Counted from the first letter of the stretch, positions 1-9,722 are shown. The stretch is 64,000 nt of DNA from Mesonia oceanica (GCF_902499555.1 NZ_CABVMM010000009.1:1-64000), one strand, 5' to 3'. Notes: a model not told the origin generated them from the sequence alone. Translations and numbers: made by a program.

Positions 1-818
1 TGAAAAAGTTCCTCCGTTGACTCCTGTAACGGTCGGTGTAGGATCTGAATCATCAGCGCAATATGCAGCTTCCGAATAGCTAAACGAAGCATCGTCAAGC
101 GCGTTGATGGTCAAAGATACATTGGAAGAATTAGGACAAGTTCCTGATGTTGTATATGTAACCGTGTAAGTACTAGGTGTAGATGCAGAAAGATCTATAG
201 CTCCGGTAGAAGAATCAATCGATAAACCGGCAGTGCTCGAAAAAGTTCCTCCGGGGAGGCCTGTAACGTTCGGTGTAGGATCTGAATCATCAGCGCAATA
301 TGCAGCTTCCGAATAGCTAAACGAAGCATCGTCAAGTGCGTTGATGGTCAAAGATACATTGGAAGAATTAGGACAAGTTCCTGATGTTGTATACGTAACT
401 GTATAGTTTCCTGGAGTAGACGCAGAAACGTCTATAGCTCCGGTAGAAGTATTAATTGATAAACCGGCAGTGCTTGAAAAAGTTCCTCCGTTGACTCCTG
501 TAACGTTCGGTGTAGGATCTGAATCATCAGGGCAATATGCAGCTTCCGAATAGCTAAACGAGGCATCGTCAAGTGCGTTGACCGTCAAAGATACATTGGA
601 AGAATTAGAACAAGTTCCTGGTGTTGTATATGTAACTGTATAGGTCGCTGGAGTAGATGCAGAAAGATCTACAGCTCCGGTAGAAGAATCAATCGATAAA
701 CCGGCAGTGCTTGAAAAAGTTCCTCCGTCTATTCCTGTAACGTTCGGTGTAGGGTCTGAATCATCAGCACAATATGCAGCTGCTGAATACGAGAAACTAG
801 GATCTTCTTGTGGCAAAA
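1..818 (-). repeat. 237-bp tandem coding repeats (79 aa each)
   Basis: The same landmark (aaaaagttcctccg) recurs with its first g at 8, 245, 482 and 719, exactly 237 bp apart, so each unit is 79 codons and keeps frame. Three full units and a diverged fourth at the N-terminal side are visible. Units differ at scattered positions, for example VNGGTF in one and LPGGTF in another. High DNA identity points to recent duplication or gene conversion. Copy number may vary between strains and may be collapsed in short-read assemblies. Confidence 0.93.
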
Positions 819-1572
819 CATTAATCGTTATTGAAGCACAAGTACCTGGTGTTACACAACCTCCTTCTCCTCTTACATAATAGGTTGTATTAGGAGCATT
901 AGGACTCACCGTAAACGTAGATTCTGAAGTTGAGCCTAAATTAGAGCCGCCGCAAGACCCTGAATAAATTCTCCATTGTGTTGCATCGTTTAAATCTCCA
1001 GAAATATTTAATGTGGCAAAAGTTCCATCACATACTGTTGTAGATGTAGCAGTTAATGTAGGTACATCTGGGGGAGAGCAAGGTAATGCAAGTGTAACAT
1101 TATCTAACGCAAACGATTCATTTCCTTGAGAACTAGTGATTGTTACAGAGTTGATGTTAGTCCAATTTAAATCGACTGTTTTTCCAGAGTTTGCAGCAAT
1201 GGGTTCTGATACAGGAGAATTACTTCCTCCATTTGGTGTAAAAGTCCATGTAGATCCACCAGAGGCATCAGCATCAAGCGCAAATATACTCTTTAAGTCT
1301 ACAGCTTGGCTAAAAGACACAGTTATTGATGAATCTTGGTTTGGGCTGGGATTATAAACGACAACACCTGAAGATCCAGCAAAACCTCCACCATTCACTA
1401 GGTCAATGTTTGTTGATGAATTAGTAACCGTAGCAGTTATGCCATTAACTGTTTGGGTGATACTACTACCATTATCAGCTGCGGTTTCCCAATCAAAAAC
1501 TGTTTGGGAACTTAACTGTTGAGCAGAAAAAAAGAGAAGTAATCCGCTTAATAAAAAAGTAATTTTTTTCAT
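1..1572 (-). CDS. Repeat-rich secreted adhesin-like protein, 3' end beyond window
   Basis: The reading frame is open from an ATG at 1572 to the left window edge, so 524 codons of a longer protein are visible. The first ~23 residues are a signal peptide (MKKITFLLSGLLLFFSAQ), so it is exported. Residues ~24-170 resemble a carbohydrate-binding-like beta domain, followed by an Ig-like stretch with spaced cysteines. From about residue 250 on come 79-residue repeats carrying SFSYSEAAYC, DDSDPTPNVTG, GGTFSSTAGLSI and YTVTYTT. Large flavobacterial proteins with this layout usually end in a gliding-motility or T9SS C-terminal domain and act as surface adhesins. That end is outside the window, so the secretion route is inferred. 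No consensus promoter was found upstream. Confidence 0.85.
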   Translation of the reverse strand, partial: MKKITFLLSGLLLFFSAQQLSSQTVFDWETAADNGSSITQTVNGITATVTNSSTNIDLVNGGGFAGSSGVVVYNPSPNQDSSITVSFSQAVDLKSIFALDADASGGSTWTFTPNGGSNSPVSEPIAANSGKTVDLNWTNINSVTITSSQGNESFALDNVTLALPCSPPDVPTLTATSTTVCDGTFATLNISGDLNDATQWRIYSGSCGGSNLGSTSESTFTVSPNAPNTTYYVRGEGGCVTPGTCASITINVLPQEDPSFSYSAAAYCADDSDPTPNVTGIDGGTFSSTAGLSIDSSTGAVDLSASTPATYTVTYTTPGTCSNSSNVSLTVNALDDASFSYSEAAYCPDDSDPTPNVTGVNGGTFSSTAGLSINTSTGAIDVSASTPGNYTVTYTTSGTCPNSSNVSLTINALDDASFSYSEAAYCADDSDPTPNVTGLPGGTFSSTAGLSIDSSTGAIDLSASTPSTYTVTYTTSGTCPNSSNVSLTINALDDASFSYSEAAYCADDSDPTPTVTGVNGGTFS

Positions 1573-1674
1573 AATTAAAATATGATTAAAGTTAAATGGT
1601 TGTTTAAACAAGCGAGGACATTAGATATATAAAAAAACATACATAGTTTATAATCAATGCTTCATATAAAAAAT

Positions 1675-1706
1675 AGGGCAATCCAAATTTGGACTACCCT
1701 GTTTTT
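1675..1706. terminator. Intrinsic terminator hairpin after the collar-domain gene
   Basis: The hairpin runs 1675-1700: an outer AGGG/CCCT stem, a small internal loop and an inner TCCA/TGGA stem with an AATT loop. It has an A-rich left flank and TTTTT at 1702-1706. On the minus strand it lies just past the stop of the gene at 1711-2292. The T-runs on both sides would let it work in either direction. Confidence 0.65.
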
Positions 1707-1710
1707 GTAT

Positions 1711-2292
1711 TTAATTTCTTGATGGAAATATTCCTACTATAGCAATCACAAAGTTAATGGCTAACCAAGGTTGCATATTGTTATGTGATAAGTTTCCACC
1801 ATTGTTAGATATAATAGGCGGGGCTATGCTTTGACCATCTACAGTATTACTAGGAGGTCCAAAGCTTTTAACCTTTTGAGTTGTTAATCCAGCTGGGTAA
1901 TTAGCTACAGCAGGGACATCACCTGCATTCGGAGTTTCGTTAGCAGCATTGTCAGTACTAAGCTTTAGGTGGCTAGAGTTAGATATTGCATTATGAGTGT
2001 GAGAAGGCATCTCAGTAATATTTAGGGTATGTGTTTCTTGACCACTTCTTTGTCCTAATTGTCTAGGAGTTAGTCCTGGTCCAGCACTATTACCACCTGA
2101 GTTAATTGGAACTCTCCCCCGTAAATCTGGTAAAGCAAAAGTAGTTCTTCCGTCTCCGCCATAGGTGGTTCCTATAATTGAAAAAAGTGCAGTGTTACTA
2201 GAAATAGCTAGTAACTGTCCGTTGCAAAAAGCCCAACCCCTTGGAGCGAAATTCCCTGCGAACATCATAATTTGACCTAATAATGGTTCCAT
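1711..2292 (-). CDS. Phage tail collar domain protein (microcystin-dependent-protein family)
   Basis: 193 aa. The N-terminal ~55 residues carry the tail-collar signature: LGQIMMFAGNFAPRGWAFCNG, then YGGDGRTTFALPDLRGRVP. The middle has a Gly/Asn-rich segment with HTLNITEMPSHTHN, and the C-terminus reads QPWLAINFVIAIVG. This is the standard layout of the MdpB/collar family, whose members occur both in phage tails and as stand-alone genes in Bacteroidota. No other phage genes are nearby, so a phage structural role is unlikely; the cellular function is unknown. There is no signal peptide. The gene stands alone, with a terminator downstream and a long AT-rich region with an inverted repeat upstream. 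Confidence 0.85.
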   Translation of the reverse strand: MEPLLGQIMMFAGNFAPRGWAFCNGQLLAISSNTALFSIIGTTYGGDGRTTFALPDLRGRVPINSGGNSAGPGLTPRQLGQRSGQETHTLNITEMPSHTHNAISNSSHLKLSTDNAANETPNAGDVPAVANYPAGLTTQKVKSFGPPSNTVDGQSIAPPIISNNGGNLSHNNMQPWLAINFVIAIVGIFPSRN

Positions 2293-3047
2293 AATAAAAA
2301 TGTTTAAATAATTTAATTAATGTGGCTAAATTTATTAAGATGCTTGTATTTATAAACGCGTATAAATACTTGTTTTTTTAATTTTTGATAAATTATCCAG
2401 TGCAGTTGTAACTACAAATTTTGCTTTGTTCTACAGCGCAAAATCACTCAAACTGACTATTAAATTTCTTAGTATGCTTTTTATTTAACTACTATTGTGT
2501 AATTAATAAATATATTATTTTTTTATTCGTAAATACAAACAAAATATATAGATTAATAATGTGATTAGTAGGTATAAGCGTAATTTTGTCTCATAAATAT
2601 AATTTATAATATTAATTATTGTGAATTTAATAAAATTTTAATAAAAAAAACGATAATTGTAAAATTAATTTATAAATCTATGAAAAATGCTTTTCGTCGG
2701 TAAATGTATAATAAAAAGTTAAAATAAATTAATTTATTTTTATCTTTTAATCTATTCTTTAAGTTGTATTAACATTACTTGGAGAGGTATTCTATTGACT
2801 TTTTTATGTGCTTAATTAGTAAAATAGCATAGTTGAGACTCATTATGTAATAATAAATCTTTTATTTTTTTATAATAATTTATTGAAGATTTATAAAACA
2901 ACATGTCTCTATAAGATAAATATTTTTAATAGATATTCAATAAAACGGTATCGGATATGTTTTTTGTTTATTTAATTTTCTATCCTAATATTTTATGGGA
3001 TATGTAAAAAGACTTAAAATTGCATCTTAGCCATGATAAAAATTAGT
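2293..3047. other. AT-rich non-coding region
   Basis: About 755 bp very rich in A and T with no credible open reading frame on either strand. It holds the divergent upstream regions of the collar-domain gene (minus) and tex (plus). The only structured element I see is the inverted repeat at 2346-2369. A near-match to the -7 box (TAaaATTG, 3015-3022) sits in front of tex. Confidence 0.7.
2346..2369. repeat. Perfect 9-bp inverted repeat with 6-nt spacer
   Basis: GTATTTATA, spacer aacgcg, then TATAAATAC: a perfect dyad 54 bp upstream of the collar-domain gene. There is no T-run suited to termination, so a dimeric-regulator operator is more likely than a terminator. No binding protein can be named. 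Confidence 0.5.
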
Positions 3048-5177
3048 ATGCAGCTTTTTGATTTTATAAAGAAACAAACACAACTTTCAGAAAAATCCGT
3101 TCAGAATACTATAAAGCTTCTTCAAGAAGATTGTACTATCCCCTTTATAGCAAGGTATCGTAAAGAAATGACGGGCAATCTTGATGAAGTGCAAATCGAA
3201 GAAATACTTAAAGCAAAGAACTATTACGAAGAGCTTGTAAAACGAAAAACTTCTATTCTAACCAGTATTGAAGAACAAGGAGCTTTAACTGCCGATTTAA
3301 AAGCGAAGATTAAAGCGGCAGAGTCGCTCATCTTATTGGAGGACTTGTATTTGCCGTATAAGAAAAAGCGGAAAACCAAAGCTGATCAAGCTCGTGAGGA
3401 AGGTTTAGAGCCCTTAGCCAAAATCATAATGGCTCAAAATGCCCATAACCTACAACAAATTGCTCAAAACTATAGAACTGATAAAGTAAAAGATGCTTCC
3501 GAGGCCTTAGGAGGAGCACGATTAATTATTGCTGAATGGATTTCTGAACGAAGTGATATTCGAGATTATATGAGGAATCAATTCCATAATTTTTCAATCA
3601 TAACGTCTTCGGTTGTGAAAACTAAAGCTAATAATGAAAAGGCGCAAAAATTCAAAGATTATTTTGATTGGTCAGAATCTTTAAAGAAAATTCCATCCCA
3701 CCGTTTTTTGGCAATTCAGCGTGCCGAAACCGAAGGTTTTATTCGAGTAAAGTTAAAAGCTGACAAAGAGCGAATCCTTCAGTATATGGAAAGGAAAATA
3801 ATTCGTTCTTCTGGAGAATGTGCTGAGCAAATAGAACTCGCTATTGCCGATAGTTATCAACGTTTGCTAAAACCTTCTTTGGAGAATGAAGCCTTTCTTC
3901 AAGCTAAAAAACGTGCGGATGATTCAGCTATTGGTGTATTTGCCAAAAATTTAAAACAGCTTTTGTTGGGAGCTCCATTAGGTGAGAAACGTGTCTTGGC
4001 TATCGATCCCGGATTTAGGACCGGTTGTAAATTGGTATGTTTAGATGCTCAAGGCGATTTACTGCATAATGAAACTATTTATCCACATCCTCCACAAAAA
4101 GATCAGAAAACTGCCATCAAGAAAATTAGTACGTTAACTGAAGCTTATAAGATTGACGCTATTGCCATCGGGAATGGAACCGCTTCGCGAGAAACAGAAG
4201 CCTTGGTAAGAAAGATTCGGTTTAAAAATGAAATTCAAGTTTTTGTGGTCAGTGAAGCTGGAGCTTCAGTATATTCAGCATCTTCTGTGGCACGAGAAGA
4301 ATTTCCTAATTACGATGCTACCGTTAGAGGTTCGGTTTCTATAGGTAGGCGTTTGCAAGATCCATTGGCCGAGTTGGTAAAAATTGATGCGAAAGCAATT
4401 GGGGTGGGGCAATATCAGCATGATGTAGATCAAGCTCAATTAAAATTAGCACTTGATCGTGTGGTTGAATCTTGTGTGAATGCAGTTGGGGTAAATATAA
4501 ATACGGCAAGTAAATCTTTACTAAGTTACGTTTCTGGGATAGGGGAGAAGTTGGCTGAAAATATACTCGAATACCGAACTGAGAATGGAACTTTTACCCA
4601 TAGAAATGAAATTAAAAAAGTAAAGCGTTTAGGAAATAAAGCCTTTGTGCAAAGTGCCGGTTTTTTACGTATTAAAAATGCAGATCATCCATTAGATGAT
4701 TCGGCAGTTCATCCGGAGCGCTATGCGTTAGTTGAAAAAATAGCAAAAGATGAAGGAAGAAGTATTTCAGAATTAATAGGAAGTACGGATTTGCTCCATA
4801 AAATTAATTTAGAAAAATATGTTTCAGGAGAAGTAGGCTTACCAACACTAAAAGATATTATTGCTGAATTGGAAAAGCCGGGATTGGATATTCGGGAAAA
4901 AGCAAAGGTTTTTACGTTTAATCAAAACATTAAAACGATTGACGATTTACGAGAAGGTCAATTGCTGCCGGGTATCGTGAACAATATCACCAATTTTGGT
5001 TGCTTCGTAGATGTGGGGATTAAAGAAAGCGGACTTATTCATGTTTCTAATCTCGCCAATGAATTTGTGAGCGATGTGAACGATTATGTGCATTTGCACC
5101 AGCAAGTGATCGTAAAAGTGTTGGAAGTAGATGTTGCTAGAAAAAGAATTCAGCTAAAACTTTATAGAAAGAGATAG
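3048..5177 (+). CDS. tex: Tex family RNA-binding transcription accessory protein
   Basis: 709 aa from the ATG at 3048. Tex binds nucleic acid and influences transcription and RNA turnover. Domains: N-terminal helical Tex_N (~1-180, with PFIARYRKEMTG), YqgF-like RNase H fold (~310-440, starting RVLAIDPGFRTGCKL), helix-hairpin-helix (SGIGEKLAENILEYR and the following helix), and a C-terminal S1 domain (~640-709, LPGIVNNITNFGCFVDVG, ending VLEVDVARKRIQLKL). Length and order are typical. An in-frame ATG at 3033 would add five residues; I prefer 3048 because it begins at the family-like MQLFDFIKKQ and leaves a more usual distance to the weak -7 box at 3015-3022. Confidence 0.95.
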   Translation: MQLFDFIKKQTQLSEKSVQNTIKLLQEDCTIPFIARYRKEMTGNLDEVQIEEILKAKNYYEELVKRKTSILTSIEEQGALTADLKAKIKAAESLILLEDLYLPYKKKRKTKADQAREEGLEPLAKIIMAQNAHNLQQIAQNYRTDKVKDASEALGGARLIIAEWISERSDIRDYMRNQFHNFSIITSSVVKTKANNEKAQKFKDYFDWSESLKKIPSHRFLAIQRAETEGFIRVKLKADKERILQYMERKIIRSSGECAEQIELAIADSYQRLLKPSLENEAFLQAKKRADDSAIGVFAKNLKQLLLGAPLGEKRVLAIDPGFRTGCKLVCLDAQGDLLHNETIYPHPPQKDQKTAIKKISTLTEAYKIDAIAIGNGTASRETEALVRKIRFKNEIQVFVVSEAGASVYSASSVAREEFPNYDATVRGSVSIGRRLQDPLAELVKIDAKAIGVGQYQHDVDQAQLKLALDRVVESCVNAVGVNINTASKSLLSYVSGIGEKLAENILEYRTENGTFTHRNEIKKVKRLGNKAFVQSAGFLRIKNADHPLDDSAVHPERYALVEKIAKDEGRSISELIGSTDLLHKINLEKYVSGEVGLPTLKDIIAELEKPGLDIREKAKVFTFNQNIKTIDDLREGQLLPGIVNNITNFGCFVDVGIKESGLIHVSNLANEFVSDVNDYVHLHQQVIVKVLEVDVARKRIQLKLYRKR

Positions 5178-5302
5178 TAATAGTTATAATTTGACTTGAA
5201 GAGATATTTTTAAGCTGTTATTATTTAGTTCTGTAATTTGTGTTATATCTGTATGCTTTTATATTAATTCAGAATAGTTATCTTTCCGAAAATAATTTGA
5301 TA

Positions 5303-7540
5303 ATGAAAAAATTCTATTTACTATTAACTTTCATATTAGCAGCCAAATTATTAACTGCCCAAGAAGCACCCTTTATAACGACTTGGGAAGTTACAGCAAA
5401 TGATTTGGAAATCAGAATTCCAAATTCCACAGGAGATTATAATTATTCAGTAGATTTTGGTGATGGTACCATTTTTAATAATCAAACTTCTAATACAAAT
5501 CACACATATGAAACTCCAGGAATTTATACTATAAGTATTACAGGGGTTTTACCGAGTTATAAAGTTTTTTTTACAGATAAACAACAAATCAGGACTGTAG
5601 AACAGTGGGGAGATTTAGAATGGGAATATATGGATTACAGTTTTACAGACTGTGAAAATTTAATAATTAATGCTACAGATACACCAAATATGAGTCAAGT
5701 AGTGACAATGAAAGAAATGTTTAAGGGATGTTTAAGCTTCAATCAAAATATCAATTCTTGGGATGTTTCAAACGTTCAAGATATGGAAGGTCTCTTTGAT
5801 GGAGCTTCATCTTTCAATCAACCCTTAAATAATTGGAATGTTTCAAACGTTACTAATATGAAGAATATGTTTAACAATGCCCAATCATTTAACCAAAATT
5901 TAAGCTTTTGGGATATTTCTAATGTAACAAATTTTTTGTCTATGTTTCGGGACGCAATATCGTTTAATCAAGATTTATCAAATTGGCAGTTTAATACGGG
6001 TAATTTAGATAATTTTTTAAATAATTCAGGTATTAATAGTTCTAATTATGAGAATTTATTGTTTCATTTAAGTGTGTTGAATATTGATAACGGAAATTTA
6101 GGTGCGTTAAACCTAGAATATTGTAATCAACAACCTCGTGATTATTTACTTAATGAATTGAATTGGGATATTTTTGGAGATATTCCTTCAGAAACTTGTA
6201 ACACTATTATTAGTACTGTCAGCTTTGATCAAGATAATAACGGTTGTGATGAAAATGATATTTATTCTGACAATATTAGTTTATCGGTATCTAGTGAAAA
6301 TTATAACTACATCACTTTTTCTAGTGGAGAACAATTTAGTTTGGGAGCTATAGATGAATTCATTACATTATCTGTAAATAACTTACCTCCTTATTTTGAT
6401 GTCTCGCCAGAATCTGTTGAGGTAACTTTTACTGAGCCTAATCAACAGATAGAGCAAAACTTTTGCCTTACCGCCAACCAAAGCGTTGAAGATTTAAATA
6501 TTACCTTGCTGCCAATTAATCAAGCGCGTCCGGGTTTCGAGGCAGATTACCAATTGGTGATAGAAAATATGGGAACACAAATACTTGCATCAGCAGATAT
6601 CAGTTTAATTTTTGATGAAAGCGCTCAGAGTTTTTTAACGGCAACTCCTTCTGAAGTTTTAAGCACCGCAAACGAACTCACTTTTGAAATCAACGATTTG
6701 CAACCATTAGGTCAACAAATAATAAATTTTACAATGTTAACCTTTCAGCCTCCAACCGTTAATGGTAATGATATTCTGAATTTTACTGTGGAAGTAGCTC
6801 CAAATACTAATGATTATACTCCTGAAGATAATACGTTTAATTATGAACAAATTGTTGTGAATTCTTATGATCCAAACGACAAACAAGTTTTACAAGGGCC
6901 ACAAGTTCATATTGATGATTCCGATCAATATTTGGACTATTTGATTCGTTTTCAAAACACAGGAACGGCAAGTGCAGTAAATATAAGAGTAGTTGATACT
7001 TTACATCCAAATTTAGATTATAGTACATTGAAACCTATTAGTGCTAGTGACAATTATCGTGTAAAAATTACTAATGATAACCAGGTGGAGTTTATTTTTG
7101 ACGATATTAATCTTCCCCAAGAAAATTTAGATGAAGAAGGAAGTAATGGTTTTATAGCTTATAAAATAAAGGCAAAAGATAATGTAGCTATAGGTGATTT
7201 AATTTTAGGAAATGCACAGATTTATTTCGATTTCAATTCTCCAATCATTACGAATATGGTATCTACAGAATTTGTTGATAATTTAGGGATGAATAATGCA
7301 AATTCAGAAAAAAGTCAAGTGGTGATTTATCCCAATCCAATCAAAAATATCTTAAACCTTAAGCCTAATGATGGAGTAGTTCTAGAGGAGATCAGCATAT
7401 ATGATTTACAAGGTAAAAAATTATTAAGTTTCAATGAAAACTTAAATCAATTAAATCTTGAAAATCTAAGTTCTGGAATTTACATATTGAATATTAAAAC
7501 TGATAAGAGTTTTACAAATAAGCAGTTGATAAAGAGATAA
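5303..7540 (+). CDS. Secreted T9SS cargo with PKD, BspA-like (DUF285) and sorting domains
   Basis: 745 aa. The start is set at 5303 because it opens a signal peptide (MKKFYLLLTFILAAKLLTAQ); the frame extends upstream to 5240 without support. A PKD-like domain follows (VDFGDGTIFNN...HTYETPGIYT). Then come four or five BspA/DUF285 repeats of the type SFNQNINSWDVSNVQDM. The second half holds beta-sandwich domains (around VVNSYDPNDKQV, a sequence common in flavobacterial surface proteins). The last ~75 residues are a T9SS type A sorting domain (VVIYPNPIKNILNL ... SSGIYILNIKT ... KQLIKR). It is therefore probably carried across the outer membrane and anchored or released; its ligand is unknown. 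Confidence 0.9.
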   Translation: MKKFYLLLTFILAAKLLTAQEAPFITTWEVTANDLEIRIPNSTGDYNYSVDFGDGTIFNNQTSNTNHTYETPGIYTISITGVLPSYKVFFTDKQQIRTVEQWGDLEWEYMDYSFTDCENLIINATDTPNMSQVVTMKEMFKGCLSFNQNINSWDVSNVQDMEGLFDGASSFNQPLNNWNVSNVTNMKNMFNNAQSFNQNLSFWDISNVTNFLSMFRDAISFNQDLSNWQFNTGNLDNFLNNSGINSSNYENLLFHLSVLNIDNGNLGALNLEYCNQQPRDYLLNELNWDIFGDIPSETCNTIISTVSFDQDNNGCDENDIYSDNISLSVSSENYNYITFSSGEQFSLGAIDEFITLSVNNLPPYFDVSPESVEVTFTEPNQQIEQNFCLTANQSVEDLNITLLPINQARPGFEADYQLVIENMGTQILASADISLIFDESAQSFLTATPSEVLSTANELTFEINDLQPLGQQIINFTMLTFQPPTVNGNDILNFTVEVAPNTNDYTPEDNTFNYEQIVVNSYDPNDKQVLQGPQVHIDDSDQYLDYLIRFQNTGTASAVNIRVVDTLHPNLDYSTLKPISASDNYRVKITNDNQVEFIFDDINLPQENLDEEGSNGFIAYKIKAKDNVAIGDLILGNAQIYFDFNSPIITNMVSTEFVDNLGMNNANSEKSQVVIYPNPIKNILNLKPNDGVVLEEISIYDLQGKKLLSFNENLNQLNLENLSSGIYILNIKTDKSFTNKQLIKR

Positions 7541-7603
7541 CTTAAAATTAATTTTTACTAAATTCGAATCAATCATTGATTAGTATGTTATTTTAATTTT
7601 TTC

Positions 7604-7672
7604 TATTCCTATCCGCGAAGGAATTAAAAAAAGCGACTGTCGAGAACCTGTGTGAAGCTTTAGGCTTTTACT
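7604..7672. repeat. Possible degenerate dispersed intergenic repeat
   Basis: Non-coding stretch with tattcctatccgcgaaggaa, then cgactgtcgagaacctgtg and agctttaggct. The phrasing (GAAGGAAT, TCGAGAAC, AAGCTTTAGG) resembles intergenic repeats I recall from other flavobacterial genomes. No second copy is present in this window, so the assignment rests on memory. Confidence 0.3.
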
Positions 7673-7758
7673 CAAAATGTTATAAGTAATTTAAATTTAA
7701 GCCTTCCTTATGGTAATGCTTTTGAAATCATTTAATTTTAGAGAAATTGAAAGATTTC

Positions 7759-9030
7759 ATGAGAAAAAAAATAGTCATTGTAGGAGGTGGGTTTGCCGGA
7801 GTAAACGTATTAAAACGCCTTGTAAAACATCAAGAATTTGAAATTACTCTGGTAGATAAAAACAACTACAATTACTTTACGCCTCTCATTTATCAGGTAG
7901 CGACGGGTTTTATAGAGCCTTCTTCCATTAGTTACCCGTTTCGGAGTTTACTTTCCGGAAAACCTCATGCTCATTTTTGGTTAGGGAAGCTTCAAGAAGT
8001 AATTCCTGAAGAAAACAAAATTATCCTTTCTAATGGGGAGCTTAACTATGATACCCTAATTTTAAGTACCGGAACCCGTACCAATTACTACGGAATCGAG
8101 AATATAAGAAAATATGGTATTCCTATGAATTCTTTAAATGATGCGCTTAACATGCGGAATATTTTATTGCAGCGTATTGAAAAGGCAACCCGGGCTAAAA
8201 GTGAAGAAGAAAAAGAAGAATGGTTAACCATGGTGATTGCCGGAGGCGGTGCTACCGGAGTAGAAGTTTCAGGAATGTTTGCTGAGTTGAGAAAACAAGT
8301 GATTTTAGAGGAGTATTCGGAATTAAAAAATGTAAAGGCCAGTATTTATTTAGTGAATAGTGGCGAAAATTTGTTAAAATCGATGAGTGAGAAATCACAG
8401 CAGTTTGCTTACCACCAGCTTCGTGATAATTATGTGAAGATAGTGCTGAATAATCGAGTAAAAGATTTTAATGGTAAAGAGGTGATTTTAACTGACGATA
8501 GCGTTATTAGAAGCAGAAATTTAATTTGGGCAACCGGTGTAAAAGGAAGAACTTTTAAGGGGTTACCAAAAGATTGGTATGAGCCGGGAAATCGATTACT
8601 GGTGAATGCTTACCATAAAATAAAATCTACCGATAATATTTATGTAATTGGCGATGGAAGTATTATGTATGAAGATGAAGATTTTCCGCAAGGACATCCA
8701 CGTTTGGCTCAAGCAGCCATTCAACAAGGGCGAAATTTAGCGAAAAATCTAATCGCTGCAGAGAATGGAGAAAAACCAAGACCGTTTACATATAAAGATA
8801 AAGGGGTGATGGCAGTGATTGGCAAAAGCAATGCGGTTGCAGATTTACCTAGTAAATTGCATTTTAAAGGATTTATAGCCTTAATGATTTGGGGATTAAT
8901 TCATTTGTTTTCTTTAATAGGTAGGACCGATCGTATAAGAACCTTCCTTAATTGGAGTATTTCTTATTTTACGAAAAAAGAAGACCTTCGGATGATTATT
9001 CGACCTAAAGATGATGTAGATTTAGAGTGA
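7759..9030 (+). CDS. ndh: Type II NADH dehydrogenase (NDH-2)
   Basis: 423 aa. It would oxidise NADH with FAD and pass electrons to menaquinone at the inner face of the cytoplasmic membrane without pumping protons. An N-terminal FAD Rossmann motif (KIVIVGGGFAGVNVLKRL) and a second dinucleotide motif (MVIAGGGATGVEVSGM, ~residue 155) are clear, with YVIGDGS for the FAD ribityl contact. QAAIQQGRNLAKN and a C-terminal hydrophobic segment (FIALMIWGLIHLFSLIG) for membrane attachment complete the family pattern. I chose the ATG at 7759 over the upstream TTG at 7747 because the Rossmann strand begins right after it. It ends 1 bp before the convergent marC-like gene. Confidence 0.93.
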   Translation: MRKKIVIVGGGFAGVNVLKRLVKHQEFEITLVDKNNYNYFTPLIYQVATGFIEPSSISYPFRSLLSGKPHAHFWLGKLQEVIPEENKIILSNGELNYDTLILSTGTRTNYYGIENIRKYGIPMNSLNDALNMRNILLQRIEKATRAKSEEEKEEWLTMVIAGGGATGVEVSGMFAELRKQVILEEYSELKNVKASIYLVNSGENLLKSMSEKSQQFAYHQLRDNYVKIVLNNRVKDFNGKEVILTDDSVIRSRNLIWATGVKGRTFKGLPKDWYEPGNRLLVNAYHKIKSTDNIYVIGDGSIMYEDEDFPQGHPRLAQAAIQQGRNLAKNLIAAENGEKPRPFTYKDKGVMAVIGKSNAVADLPSKLHFKGFIALMIWGLIHLFSLIGRTDRIRTFLNWSISYFTKKEDLRMIIRPKDDVDLE

Positions 9031-9031
9031 A

Positions 9032-9673
9032 TTATCCTATTTTAAAAATATCTTGAAGAATAGGTTTTAAACCGCTAAAGAAAAATTCTACCGCAATCAC
9101 CATCACAATTAATCCCATTAAACGCATCAAAACATTTTTACCGGTATTCCCCAATATTTTTAAGATTTTAGAAGAACTCAATAAGATGAGGTAGGTGAGG
9201 AGTAGCACTAAAAATATTCCACCAATTAAAACCGCTTTTTCCTGAATGGTTTCGGCATCTTCCATCATAATAATCGCATTGGTAATAGAACCCGGGCCGG
9301 AAATCATGGGGATTGCTAATGGGGTGATAGAAATATCTTCAATATAGCTTTTCTTGGCAGCTTTGGTTCTCACTTTTACACTTGCTAAACGGGCTTGAAG
9401 CATATCCATCCCCATCTGGAAGAAAATTACCCCACCTACCAAGCGAAAACTATTTACTGAGATTCCAAAAAAATTAAAAAGCACTTGTCCCGAGAAGGCA
9501 AAAGCAACAATGGTCACAAAAGCAGCAATAGTAGCTTTACGGGCGGTAGCATTACGATGTTCTGTATCTAGCTCAGAAGTCATCGTCATAAATATCGGCA
9601 TTGTCCCGATGGGATTAATTAAAGTGAAAAATGAAGTAAATACCAGTAACCCAAAACCTACCAAATCGTTCAT
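9032..9673 (-). CDS. MarC family integral membrane protein
   Basis: 213 aa with about six hydrophobic segments. The family signature is plain: FFTLINPIGTMPIFMTMT at the N-terminus, RLVGGVIFFQMGMDML in the middle and ITPLAIPMISGPGSI. MarC/YchE proteins were once tied to multiple-antibiotic resistance and some are thought to move small neutral solutes; the real substrate is not known. Length matches the family. The gene is convergent with NDH-2 with a 1-bp gap, so neither has room for its own intergenic terminator. A near -7 box (TTtaTTTG) lies upstream at 9690-9697. Confidence 0.9.
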   Translation of the reverse strand: MNDLVGFGLLVFTSFFTLINPIGTMPIFMTMTSELDTEHRNATARKATIAAFVTIVAFAFSGQVLFNFFGISVNSFRLVGGVIFFQMGMDMLQARLASVKVRTKAAKKSYIEDISITPLAIPMISGPGSITNAIIMMEDAETIQEKAVLIGGIFLVLLLTYLILLSSSKILKILGNTGKNVLMRLMGLIVMVIAVEFFFSGLKPILQDIFKIG

Positions 9674-9722
9674 TGCTTAAAATTTTTTGCAAATAAAGCA
9701 GATTTATTTCTGAAGAACACAA

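Noticed and set aside
1..818. Regularly spaced repeats as a CRISPR array.
   Set aside because: The period is 237 bp, the whole unit repeats without unique spacers, and it is in frame in a coding sequence.
1711..2292. Collar-domain protein as evidence of a prophage.
   Set aside because: No integrase, terminase, capsid or lysis genes are nearby, and such collar proteins occur alone in Bacteroidota.
7605..7624. Hairpin attcct/aggaat as a terminator for the T9SS cargo gene.
   Set aside because: It is followed by A-rich, not T-rich, sequence in the gene's direction; better read as part of a degenerate repeat.
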